64,000 bases of DNA from an uncultured Collinsella sp. (GTDB lineage Bacteria; Actinomycetota; Coriobacteriia; Coriobacteriales; Coriobacteriaceae): positions 16,134 to 80,133 of the forward strand of contig CATYDM010000004.1 of assembly GCA_958405195.1 (NCBI GenBank). The letters run 5' to 3'. The position numbers were made by a program, and so were the translations under genes. The notes beneath the pieces are model-generated. The model saw only the letters and a program-made list of their open reading frames with translations. It searched no databases and was not told the DNA's origin. Positions 35,704 to 43,789 of the stretch are shown here, piece by piece. How positions within the stretch are numbered: the stretch's first letter is position 1; every line of letters begins with the position of its first letter.

Positions 35704-37104
35704 ATGGCTCAGTATCAGCTGCCCCGTGACTTCTTCTTTGGCGCCGCTATGTCCGGCCCGCAGACTGAGGGTCAGTGGAACCAGGGCGGCAAGCTCGAGA
35801 ACCTGTGGGATACCTGGTCCATCCAGGATCTGGATTCGTTCTATAACCGCGTTGGCTCTTATGCTGGCAATGACTTTATGGCCAAGTACCGGGACGACCT
35901 TCGCATCATGAAGGACCTGGGCCTGAATACCTATCGCACTTCCATCCAGTGGAGCCGTCTGCTCGATGCCGACGGCAACCTTAATGAGGAGGGCGCTGCG
36001 TGGTATCACGAGCTGTTCCGCGCCTCTCGCGAGGCCGGCCTGGAGCCGTTTGTCAACTTGTACCACTTTGACATGCCCACCTACCTCTTTAACCGTGGCG
36101 GCTGGGAGAGCCGTGAGGTCGTCGAGGCTTACGCTCATTACGCCGACGTCGCCTTCCGCGAGTTTGGCCAGGAGATTAAGTACTGGTTCACCTTTAACGA
36201 GCCCATCGTCGAGCCCGAGCAGCGTTATCAGGAGGGCGTGTGGTTCCCGCAACTCCACGACTTCAACCGCGCTCGCGCCGTGCAGTATCACATCTCGCTG
36301 GCACATGCGCTGGCCGTGGCCAACTATCGTAAGGCCTATGACGAGGGCGCTATTCGCGCCGATGCCAAGATCGGCATGATCAACTGCTTTACCCCGGTCT
36401 ACACCAAGCAGAACCCCAGCGAGGCAGACCTCGAGGCCGTGCGTATGACCAGCGGCATCAACAATCGCTGGTGGCTCGACCTTATTACCAAGGGCGAGCT
36501 TCCCGCCGACGTGCTCGACAGCCTGGCCGAGGGCGGCGTTAAGCTCCCGTTCCGTGCCGGCGACCAAGAGATTCTCAAGCAGGGTGTTGTCGACTGGCTC
36601 GGCTGCAACTACTACCACCCCACGCGTGTTCAGGCGCCGGCGAGCAAGGTCGACCAGTACGGCCTGCCGCACTTTGCCGACGAGTACGTATGGCCCGACG
36701 CCGTTATGAACGAGAGCCGCGGCTGGGAAATCTACCCGCAGGGCCTCTACGACTTTGGCATGGACTGCGCTAAGAACTACCCCGATCTTGAGTGGTTTGT
36801 ATCCGAGAACGGTATCGGCATCATGGACGAATACAAGAACCGTGACGCCGAAGGGACCATTCAGGACGACTACCGCGTCGACTTTGTGCGCCAGCACCTG
36901 GAGTGGGTTGCCAAGGCAATCGCCGAGGGCGCCAAATGCCGCGGATACCATTACTGGGCCGTCATCGATAACTGGTCTTGGGCCAATGCCTTTAAGAACC
37001 GTTACGGCTTTGTCGAGGTCGACCTCATGGACGGCTACAAGCGCCGCCTTAAGAAGTCGGCGGCCTGGCTCAAACAGGTCGCCACGACCCACGTGGTTGA
37101 TTAG
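35704..37104 (+). CDS. GH1 beta-glucosidase / 6-phospho-beta-glucosidase
   Basis: The 466-residue family 1 glycoside hydrolase has the acid/base glutamate in WFTFNEPIV near residue 167 and the nucleophile in FVSENGIGI near 366. The N-terminal strand is LPRDFFFGAAMSGPQTEG. The gene is followed by PTS IIC, IIB and IIA genes of the lactose/cellobiose family, so the natural substrate is probably a 6-phospho-beta-glucoside, cut to glucose-6-P plus aglycone or glucose. It is expected in the cytoplasm; no signal peptide is present. Confidence 0.92.
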   Translation: MAQYQLPRDFFFGAAMSGPQTEGQWNQGGKLENLWDTWSIQDLDSFYNRVGSYAGNDFMAKYRDDLRIMKDLGLNTYRTSIQWSRLLDADGNLNEEGAAWYHELFRASREAGLEPFVNLYHFDMPTYLFNRGGWESREVVEAYAHYADVAFREFGQEIKYWFTFNEPIVEPEQRYQEGVWFPQLHDFNRARAVQYHISLAHALAVANYRKAYDEGAIRADAKIGMINCFTPVYTKQNPSEADLEAVRMTSGINNRWWLDLITKGELPADVLDSLAEGGVKLPFRAGDQEILKQGVVDWLGCNYYHPTRVQAPASKVDQYGLPHFADEYVWPDAVMNESRGWEIYPQGLYDFGMDCAKNYPDLEWFVSENGIGIMDEYKNRDAEGTIQDDYRVDFVRQHLEWVAKAIAEGAKCRGYHYWAVIDNWSWANAFKNRYGFVEVDLMDGYKRRLKKSAAWLKQVATTHVVD

Positions 37105-37224
37105 CGACCGGGCGAACGCCCAGACCGCGCGCCGCCGCGCGCAAAACATGGCACATCTGGTGGCAGAGGGCGACAGACCACCGTGCGCATAGGAAAAGGC
37201 CGGATTTGAAAGTTAGGAGCAATC

Positions 37225-38577
37225 ATGGCCAGTGACAACGGAAAGAGCTTCCTCGACAAGTTTGCCGAGGTCTCTGCGAAGGTGGGAAACCAGGTTCACC
37301 TGCGTTCCCTGCGCGATGCCTTCGCGACCATCACGCCGCTCTATATCCTTGCGGGTATCGCGGTTCTTATTAACAACGTCGTGTTCCCCCTGTTCCCGCT
37401 CGATGCAGCGGGCCTTGCCAACCTTCAGACCTGGGGTTCGGCAATTACGCTGGGCACCCTCAACGTCTCTGCCATTATCTTGGCCGGATTGATTGGCTAC
37501 AGCCTCGCTAAGAACGAGCGCTTCGATAACCCGCTTGCCTGCGTGGTCGTCGCCATCTCTGCTTTCGTCATCATGATGCCGCAGCAGATCACCGCCACGC
37601 TTGCCGCCACGAGCCCGCTGCTCACCGACAAGATCACCTCTGCCGAGGTCACGGGCGCCCTTTCGACTGCCAACACCGGCACCAACGGCCTGTTCGCGGC
37701 TATCATCATCGCCCTGCTCTCCGTCACGCTCTTCATTAAGATTTCCGGCGTCGAGAAGCTTAAGGTCAAGTTGGGCGAGGGTGTGCCTCCCGCGGTCTCC
37801 AACTCCTTTAACGTCATGATCCCGATGCTGCTCAACCTCTCGATCTTCGCCATTGCCGCGGCTCTGCTCGCCGTGTTTGCCGGCACCGATCTGTGCGCCA
37901 TCATCTCCACGTGCATTTCCAACCCGCTCAAGAGCATCATGAACGCCGGTCCGTGGGCTGTTATCCTCATCTACACGCTTGCGAACCTGCTGTTCTGCGT
38001 CGGCATTCACCAGTCCACCATCTCTGGCGCTACCGTCGAGCCGATTCTGACCATGCTCATCGTCGACAACATGGCTACCTTTGCCGCCGGCGGCACCATC
38101 CAGCCCGATCACTACATGAACATGCAGATCGTCAACAGCTTCGCCCTTATCGGCGGCTCGGGCTGCACCCTCATGCTCCTGCTCGATACCTTCCTGTTCT
38201 CTAAGAACAAGGCTTCCAAGACCGTTGCCAAGATGGCTATCGTTCCTGGCCTGTTTAACATCAACGAGCCGGTCATCTACGGTTACCCCGTCGTGTACAA
38301 CCTGCCGCTCATGATTCCGTTCGTGCTTCTTCCCGACCTGTTCATCGGCATCACCTATGGCCTGACCTGCGCGGGCATCATCAGCCCCTGCATCGCCCAG
38401 GTGCCTTGGACCATGCCTCCCGTCATTAACGCCCTGCTTGCCACGGGCTTTGACTGGCGCGCCGGCGTGTGGCAGGCTCTCGAGCTTGTCATCGGCATGG
38501 CTGTCTACCTGCCCTTTATGAGGATCTCCGAGAAGGCCATCGCCAAGCAGGAGGCCCTTGCCGAGCAGAACGCTTAA
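37225..38577 (+). CDS. PTS lactose/cellobiose-type IIC permease
   Basis: The 450-residue membrane protein has about ten hydrophobic segments and family features such as LRDAFATITPLYILAGIAVL, the conserved FNINEPVIYGYPVVYN region and a preceding GGSGCTLMLLL segment (each quoted separately). It carries the sugar through the membrane and presents it for phosphorylation by IIB. It lies 120 bp after the GH1 gene and 153 bp before IIB. AGGAG precedes the ATG. Confidence 0.93.
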   Translation: MASDNGKSFLDKFAEVSAKVGNQVHLRSLRDAFATITPLYILAGIAVLINNVVFPLFPLDAAGLANLQTWGSAITLGTLNVSAIILAGLIGYSLAKNERFDNPLACVVVAISAFVIMMPQQITATLAATSPLLTDKITSAEVTGALSTANTGTNGLFAAIIIALLSVTLFIKISGVEKLKVKLGEGVPPAVSNSFNVMIPMLLNLSIFAIAAALLAVFAGTDLCAIISTCISNPLKSIMNAGPWAVILIYTLANLLFCVGIHQSTISGATVEPILTMLIVDNMATFAAGGTIQPDHYMNMQIVNSFALIGGSGCTLMLLLDTFLFSKNKASKTVAKMAIVPGLFNINEPVIYGYPVVYNLPLMIPFVLLPDLFIGITYGLTCAGIISPCIAQVPWTMPPVINALLATGFDWRAGVWQALELVIGMAVYLPFMRISEKAIAKQEALAEQNA

Positions 38578-38600
38578 ACGTCGTTCTCCCTTCCACCGTT

Positions 38601-38631
38601 GCGGGCACCGGTACGCGGTGCCGATGCCCGC
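38601..38631 (+). repeat. Hairpin between IIC and IIB genes
   Basis: GCGGGC...GCCCGC encloses GCACCG/CGGTGC. Without a T-run it may act as an mRNA processing or stability element that adjusts IIC versus IIB/IIA levels. Confidence 0.5.
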
Positions 38632-38730
38632 GGCTCTCCTCTTGTGTGAAGACGCAGGGGGTGGGCACAATAGCCGCAAGGAATAAAACCAGTTGTCGTC
38701 TGCGCGCCGCGCAGTTATAAGGAGGAAACC

Positions 38731-39033
38731 ATGAAGAAGATCATGCTTTGCTGCAATGCCGGCATGTCCACGAGCCTGCTGGTCCAGAAGATGCAGTCCG
38801 AGGTCGCAAACCGTGGTCTGGACATCGAGGTCGAGGCCCGTCCTATGAACGAGGCTCACGATCACCTGGACGAGTGCGATATCTTGCTGCTCGGCCCGCA
38901 GATTGGCTACACCAAGGGCGATTTTGAGAAGGAGGCCGCTGGCCGCTTCCCGGTTGAGGTCATCAACATGGTCGACTACGGCCGCATGAACGCTGCTGGC
39001 ATCATCGACCACTGCGTCAGCGTGATGGGCTAG
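38731..39033 (+). CDS. PTS lactose/cellobiose-type IIB
   Basis: The 100-residue protein has the phospho-cysteine C8 in the loop MLCCNAGMSTSLLVQKM, as in CelA-type IIB. LLGPQIGYTKGDFEKEA is also typical. It receives phosphate from IIA and transfers it to sugar bound to IIC. TAAGGAGG precedes the ATG. The IIA gene starts 9 bp after its stop. Confidence 0.93.
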   Translation: MKKIMLCCNAGMSTSLLVQKMQSEVANRGLDIEVEARPMNEAHDHLDECDILLLGPQIGYTKGDFEKEAAGRFPVEVINMVDYGRMNAAGIIDHCVSVMG

Positions 39034-39042
39034 GTTCAGCGC

Positions 39043-39375
39043 ATGGAGGATATGAACGAGCTGCAGATGATCTGCTTCGAGATCATCAGTTTCGTCGGAA
39101 CCGCCAAGAGCATGTACATCAATGCCGTGCAAAAGGCCAAGGAGGGCGATTTTGACGCCGCCGAGGAGCTTATTAAGCAGGGCGACGAGGCTTACAACGG
39201 TGGCCACGATGTCCATATGGGGCTCCTTAAAAAGGAGGCCAACGGCGAGCGTAACGGCGAGGCCCCGCTGATTCTGCTGCATGCCGAGGACCAGATGGCC
39301 GGCACCGAGACCATGCGCGTCATGGCCACGGAGCTCATCGAGGTCCACAAGCTGCTGCAGGCGCTTAAGGCCTAG
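39043..39375 (+). CDS. PTS lactose/cellobiose-type IIA
   Basis: The 110-residue all-helical protein fits the trimeric LacF/CelC family. The phospho-histidine lies in LILLHAEDQMAG, followed by the conserved E-D-Q core. EIISFVGTAKSMYINAV is the usual N-terminal helix. It passes phosphate from HPr to the neighbouring IIB. ATG 39052 is an alternative start. A terminator follows at 39431. Confidence 0.92.
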   Translation: MEDMNELQMICFEIISFVGTAKSMYINAVQKAKEGDFDAAEELIKQGDEAYNGGHDVHMGLLKKEANGERNGEAPLILLHAEDQMAGTETMRVMATELIEVHKLLQALKA

Positions 39376-39430
39376 TCGGCGTTATCGCCGCGATGGACCG
39401 CGGTCCAACAGACAACACAGTCCCTTTGAC

Positions 39431-39468
39431 GGGCGCCGGGAGTCTCCGCCTCCCGGCGCCCTTATATT
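39431..39468 (+). terminator. Terminator after the PTS operon
   Basis: Perfect 12-bp stem GGGCGCCGGGAG / CTCCCGGCGCCC with a 7-nt loop, followed by TTATATTTG. Confidence 0.8.
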
Positions 39469-39523
39469 TGGCGAAGGCCCTGCGCGACCTTTTGAGCGGT
39501 CGTTTGCGTTTTCCCAGATAAAA

Positions 39524-39561
39524 CCTGCCAAAACAAACCTGTCCCTTTTTGGCAGGTTTTT
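39524..39561 (+). terminator. Terminator-like hairpin before the ROK gene
   Basis: AAACCTGCCAAAA pairs with TTTTGGCAGGTTT and runs into a T-run. Lying 54 bp before the ROK kinase ATG, it either stops read-through from upstream or is a REP-like copy; its left half matches the repeat at 35644-35671. Confidence 0.7.
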
Positions 39562-39614
39562 GCCTGGGGAGCGGTACCATACAGGCAATGTTTAAACGAG
39601 AAAGGTGGGCTCCC

Positions 39615-40568
39615 ATGGAACCTAAGCAGTACTATATCGGCATCGACGTCGGCGGCACTTCGGTTAAGGAGGGCCTGTTCGACGAGGACGGCAACCTGCT
39701 TGCCAAGGCCAGCGTGCCCACGCCTCCCATCGTTGATGCTGCGGGCTTTGCCGCGGTGACCGAGGCTATCGACCAGGTGGTCGCCAAGGCGCAGATCCCG
39801 CGTGCCTTTGTGGCGGGCATTGGCCTGGCCGTTCCGTGCCCCATTCCGGCTTCGGGCGATGCCAAGGTCAAGGCCAACATTGCCATCAACCTGCCCGAGC
39901 TTAGGATCGCCATCCAGGAGCACTGCCCCGACGCGGTCGTTAAGTACGAGAACGATGCCAACGCCGCTGCCATGGGCGAGGCCTGGCTCGGTTCTGCCAA
40001 GGGCGTGCAGAACGTGGTGATGGTCACCATCGGTACTGGCGTGGGCGGCGGCGTTATCGTCAACGGCGACGTGGTGTCGGGCGTTGTGGGCGCCGGCGGC
40101 GAGATTGGCCACATGTGCCTGAATCCCGACGAGGAGCGCACCTGCGGCTGTGGCGGCCATGGCCACCTGGAGCAGTATTCCAGCGCCACCGGCGTGGTGA
40201 GCAACTACCTAGCCGAGTGCAAGAAGGCGGGCGTCGAGCCCATCGAGCTCACCGGCCCCTCCGATTCCAAGGACGTGTTCCAGGCCTGCCGCGAGGGCGA
40301 CAAGCTCGCGCTGGCAGCTGCCGATACCATGGCCGACTATCTCGGCCGTGCCCTGGCGCTTATTGCCAACGTGGTCGACCCCGAGATGTTCCTGATCGGT
40401 GGCGGCGCGTCCGCTTCGGCCGATGTCTACCTCGACAAGGTCCGCGAGCACTTTAAGCAGTACGCGCTCTCCGCCTCGCGCGAGACGCCCATCAAGGTCG
40501 CTTCGCTCGGCAACGACGCTGGCATCATCGGTGCCGCCTACGTAGCCCTGCGCGCCGCCGGCAAATAG
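39615..40568 (+). CDS. ROK-family glucokinase
   Basis: The 317-residue sugar kinase has the phosphate-binding loop YYIGIDVGGTSVKEGL near residue 6, the catalytic Asp in ENDANAAAMGE near 115, the second glycine loop TIGTGVGGGVIV, and the ROK zinc region GHMCLNPDEERTCGCGGHG. The last zinc-site position is His (GHLE) where most ROK proteins have Cys. It probably phosphorylates glucose freed by the GH1 enzyme encoded upstream. ATG 39615 is chosen for the family-like N-terminus and GGTGGG upstream. Confidence 0.9.
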   Translation: MEPKQYYIGIDVGGTSVKEGLFDEDGNLLAKASVPTPPIVDAAGFAAVTEAIDQVVAKAQIPRAFVAGIGLAVPCPIPASGDAKVKANIAINLPELRIAIQEHCPDAVVKYENDANAAAMGEAWLGSAKGVQNVVMVTIGTGVGGGVIVNGDVVSGVVGAGGEIGHMCLNPDEERTCGCGGHGHLEQYSSATGVVSNYLAECKKAGVEPIELTGPSDSKDVFQACREGDKLALAAADTMADYLGRALALIANVVDPEMFLIGGGASASADVYLDKVREHFKQYALSASRETPIKVASLGNDAGIIGAAYVALRAAGK

Positions 40569-40695
40569 CTGGTGCAAAGTAACCTGTCCCCCGTGCCTGC
40601 CCCAAAATATGCCGTGGCCCTTCCGTCTGCGAAGGCTCGGCATCGGCGTGCTACCATAGCTACGTCCAAGTACACATATCAAGTGGAGGATATCC

Positions 40696-41619
40696 ATGGC
40701 AAACGTTCTTGTCTTTGGTCACCAGAACCCCGATAACGACGCCATCATGAGCGCCGTTGTCCTGTCCCAGCTGCTCAACCAGGTTGAGTATGCCGGCAAC
40801 ACCTACGAGGCCTGCGCCCTTGGTCAGCTTCCGGCAGAGTCTGCCAAGCTGCTCGCCGACGCCGGCATCGCCGAGCCCCGCGTGATTGATTCCGTCGAGG
40901 CCGGTCAGCTCGTCGTCCTCACCGACCACAACGAGTCCGCCCAGTCCGTCGCCGGCCTTAAAGACGCTACGGTCTTTGGTGTCGTCGATCATCACCGCAT
41001 CGGCGACTTCGAGACCGCCGGCCCGCTGCACTACATCTGCCTGCCCTGGGGCTCCAGCTGCACCATCGTCACCAAGCTCGCCGACGTGCTCGGCGTTGAG
41101 CTTTCCGACGTCCAGGCCAAGCTGCTGCTCTCGGCCATGATGACCGATACGCTCATGCTCAAGAGCCCCACCACCACCGCCGTCGACCGCGTCGTCGCCG
41201 CCAAGCTCGGCGAGCAGGTGGGCGTCGACCCGGTCAAGTTTGGCATGGAGGTCTTCCTTACCCGTCCGTCCGGCTCCTTCACCGCAGCCGAGATGGTCGG
41301 CAACGACATCAAGATGTTCGAGCCCGCCGGCAAGAAGCTGCTCATCGGCCAGTACGAGACCGTCGACAAGAGCCGTGCGCTTGGCATGATTGATGAGATC
41401 CGCGAGGCCATGCGCGCCTACGCCGCCGAGAAGGGTGCCGACGGCATCGTCCTGTGCATCACCGACATCATGGAGGAGGGCTCGCAGGTCCTGCTCGAGG
41501 GCGAGACCGAGGCCGCTCAGAAGGGCCTGGGCATTGCCGACGAGCACGACGGCGTCTGGATGCCGGGCGTCCTCTCCCGTAAGAAGCAGGTCGCTGCCCC
41601 CATCATGGCCGCCTGCTAG
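40696..41619 (+). CDS. ppaC: Manganese-dependent inorganic pyrophosphatase
   Basis: The 307-residue class II pyrophosphatase of the DHH family hydrolyses pyrophosphate from biosynthesis. The motifs are FGHQNPDNDAI near 8-18, TDHNE near 76, VVDHHRIGDF (the DHH motif) near 97, TDTLMLKSPTTT near 150, and the C-terminal SRKKQVAAPI that binds the substrate. Length and motifs are typical of PpaC. The upstream gap has a REP-like TGGTGCAAAGTAACCTG sequence. Confidence 0.97.
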   Translation: MANVLVFGHQNPDNDAIMSAVVLSQLLNQVEYAGNTYEACALGQLPAESAKLLADAGIAEPRVIDSVEAGQLVVLTDHNESAQSVAGLKDATVFGVVDHHRIGDFETAGPLHYICLPWGSSCTIVTKLADVLGVELSDVQAKLLLSAMMTDTLMLKSPTTTAVDRVVAAKLGEQVGVDPVKFGMEVFLTRPSGSFTAAEMVGNDIKMFEPAGKKLLIGQYETVDKSRALGMIDEIREAMRAYAAEKGADGIVLCITDIMEEGSQVLLEGETEAAQKGLGIADEHDGVWMPGVLSRKKQVAAPIMAAC

Positions 41620-41638
41620 GTTTAGTTGACCGAACGCC

Positions 41639-41678
41639 ACGACCGGATCGCGGACGCCCCGCGCTCCGGTCGTTTTTT
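41639..41678 (+). terminator. Terminator after ppaC
   Basis: ACGACCGGA pairs with TCCGGTCGT with an inner GC-rich stem, followed by TTTTTTG. Confidence 0.87.
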
Positions 41679-41817
41679 GTGCACGGCGCCGCGTCGTCTC
41701 TTGGATAGGCGCGCCCGTGCCGTTGAGCAAATAATGTTCAACCTGTGGTTCCGCTTTTCGGCCACGCCTGCGTGCCTGTCGTGCAGGGTAGGCTAGATGC
41801 AAGCGTAATACGTTAGA

Positions 41818-41853
41818 GCGCGGCACCGCCACTTGGGCGGGCCGTGCTTTTTT
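41818..41853 (+). terminator. Terminator or attenuator in the nhaA leader
   Basis: GCGCGG-CA-CCGCC pairs with GGCGG-G-CCGTGC and runs into seven T residues, 34 bp before the nhaA start. ppaC already has its own terminator, so this one may end a short leader RNA and attenuate nhaA. Confidence 0.65.
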
Positions 41854-41886
41854 AAGACGGGAGCTTTCCCGTGAAAGGAGCCGCCC

Positions 41887-43245
41887 ATGGCAGCACCCGA
41901 GCAGCTGTTTAACGTTCGTGAGCGCAAGCGTTTTGAGCGCCACGACATTTGGGAGCGCATCACCGAGAACGGCACGATTTCCGCCGCCGTCATGGTCCTC
42001 GCCGCCATCGCCGCCGTCATTTGCGCCAACACCGATGCCTACGAGGCCATCCATCACTTTTTGGAGACCCCGCTGTATGTGGGTCTGGGCAACCTTACGG
42101 CCGGTCTCACCGTTGAGCTTTTCGTCAACGACTTCCTCATGGCGATTTTCTTTTTGTTGGTGGGCATTGAGCTTAAGTACGAGATGACGGTCGGCGAGCT
42201 CAAGAATCCGCGTCAGGCCATGCTTCCCATGCTGGCGGCCGTAGGCGGCGTCGTCGTTCCCGCCTGCATCTACCTGATCTTTAACCATGCCGGCGCCCGC
42301 AACGGTTGGGCCATCCCCATGGCAACCGATATTGCCTTTGCGCTGGGCGTGCTGTCGCTTTTGGGCAACCGCGTGCCCAACGGTGTGCGCGTGTTCTTCT
42401 CGACGCTCGCCATTGCCGACGACCTGATCTCCATCGCCGCCATCGCCATCTTCTACGGCCAGAGCCCCAGCCCGTTTTGGCTGGGCGCCGCTGCAGTTGT
42501 GACCTGCGCGCTCGTGTGGCTCAACAAGACGCAGCATTACCGCCTTGCCCCGTATTCGGTACTAGGTCTGCTGCTGTGGTTCTGCATGTTTAAGAGCGGC
42601 GTGCACGCCACGCTCGCCGGCGTCATCTTGGCCTTCACCATCCCGGCCAAGTGCGGTGTTAAGCTCGATAGCCTTACCGATTGGCTGGGCGAGTGCCTGC
42701 CCCTGCTCGACGACCGTTACGACGACGAGGCGCACATCCTGGGCCAGCACGACTTTACCGTCTCGACCACCAAGGTCGAGCGCGTCATGCACCGCGTGAC
42801 CCCGCCGCTCATCCGCATGGAGCGCCTGATCTCCACGCCGGTCAATTTTGTGATCCTGCCGATCTTTGCGTTTGTCAACGCGCAGGTTCGCCTGGTGGGC
42901 GTGGATATGAGCACGCTGCTCACCGACCCGGTGACGCTCGGCGTGTACTTTGGCATGTTGCTGGGCAAGCCGATTGGCATCTTTGGCATGACGTTTGCCC
43001 TGGTTAAACTCAAGATTTCCGAGTTGCCGCATAACGTTAACTGGCACATGATCGCCGGCGTGGGCATTTTGGGCGGCATCGGCTTTACCATGTCGATTCT
43101 CATCAGTGGCCTCGCCTTTCCCACGGCCCAGTTTGAGGTCTTGGCTGCAAAGGCCGCCATTCTTGCCGGTTCGGTCACCGCAGCCGTGCTCGGCATGATC
43201 TACATGAGTGTGATCTGCAAACATCCCGCGCACAAGGACGAGTAA
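41887..43245 (+). CDS. nhaA: Na+/H+ antiporter NhaA
   Basis: The 452-residue membrane protein expels sodium in exchange for protons. The paired aspartates of the ion site lie in LAIADDLISIAAIA, preceded by the conserved AIPMATDIAFALGVL and followed by GILGGIGFTMSILISGLAF near the C-terminus (quoted in parts). About 12 hydrophobic segments are seen. A charged loop near residues 265-300 (LLDDRYDDEAHIL) is longer than in E. coli NhaA. GAAAGGAG precedes the ATG. Confidence 0.95.
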   Translation: MAAPEQLFNVRERKRFERHDIWERITENGTISAAVMVLAAIAAVICANTDAYEAIHHFLETPLYVGLGNLTAGLTVELFVNDFLMAIFFLLVGIELKYEMTVGELKNPRQAMLPMLAAVGGVVVPACIYLIFNHAGARNGWAIPMATDIAFALGVLSLLGNRVPNGVRVFFSTLAIADDLISIAAIAIFYGQSPSPFWLGAAAVVTCALVWLNKTQHYRLAPYSVLGLLLWFCMFKSGVHATLAGVILAFTIPAKCGVKLDSLTDWLGECLPLLDDRYDDEAHILGQHDFTVSTTKVERVMHRVTPPLIRMERLISTPVNFVILPIFAFVNAQVRLVGVDMSTLLTDPVTLGVYFGMLLGKPIGIFGMTFALVKLKISELPHNVNWHMIAGVGILGGIGFTMSILISGLAFPTAQFEVLAAKAAILAGSVTAAVLGMIYMSVICKHPAHKDE

Positions 43246-43273
43246 GAGCACATACAAGTTTGTGCAAGTTTAA

Positions 43274-43312
43274 AAACGCCGCCTGTGAACACCATCACAG
43301 GCGGCGTTTAGT
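43274..43312. terminator. Terminator after nhaA
   Basis: A perfect 15-bp stem (AAACGCCGCCTGTGA / TCACAGGCGGCGTTT) closes a 6-nt loop; flanking A and T residues allow action from both strands. Confidence 0.85.
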
Positions 43313-43323
43313 CATTGGATAGT

Positions 43324-43377
43324 CATTGGGGACGTACTTAAATGAGTGGTTCTATTCATTTAAGTACGTCCCCAATG
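43324..43377. repeat. REP-like palindrome, perfect 22-bp arms
   Basis: Arms 43324-43345 and 43356-43377 are perfect reverse complements around a 10-nt loop. Each contains GGGGACGTACTTAAATGA, a variant of the dispersed GGGGACGTTCCT core. Confidence 0.85.
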
Positions 43378-43384
43378 AGTGGGT

Positions 43385-43639
43385 TTATTCCACGGTGCCG
43401 TAGACGGCGCCCCAGCCGTGGGCGGCCAAGGCGGAGTTGAGCTGGTCGCAAAGTGACTGGCGGTCGTAGTAGCCGGGCGGCAAAAGATTCACGATCTCCA
43501 TGAGGTCGGGCGCCAGGTCCAAGATTTCGGCCTGTACGATCAGATCCAGGCGGTCGATGGCGTGGCGGTCGTAAAACAGTCCGTCGACCAGGCGCTGCAA
43601 GTCGCCGAATTCCTCGGCCTGAAACGATCCGTACTCCAT
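43385..43639 (-). CDS. Small acidic protein, unknown function
   Basis: The 84-residue soluble protein starts MEYGSFQAEEFGDLQRL and is predicted mostly helical, with a conserved-looking LPPGYYDRQSLCDQLN segment. AAGGAGG lies 4 nt before ATG 43639, which fixes the start. No family was recognised. It is divergent from the aminotransferase gene. Confidence 0.65.
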   Translation of the reverse strand: MEYGSFQAEEFGDLQRLVDGLFYDRHAIDRLDLIVQAEILDLAPDLMEIVNLLPPGYYDRQSLCDQLNSALAAHGWGAVYGTVE

Positions 43640-43789
43640 AGTGCCTCCTTGGGCGCCCCACGCCGGCATGCGCGGCGATTCGTAATTGATTGCGATGAAC
43701 TTAATCTATCACGGCTTCATAACGTTGCGACGATGGCGGTCTATACTTAGACGAACTGCAACGTACCGCTTCGCGAAAGGTCGCACCCC

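Noticed and set aside
37213..39348. 711-codon minus-strand frame opposite the PTS IIC and IIB genes
   Set aside because: Shadow of clearly identified PTS genes; the translation is charged and repetitive, with no family features.
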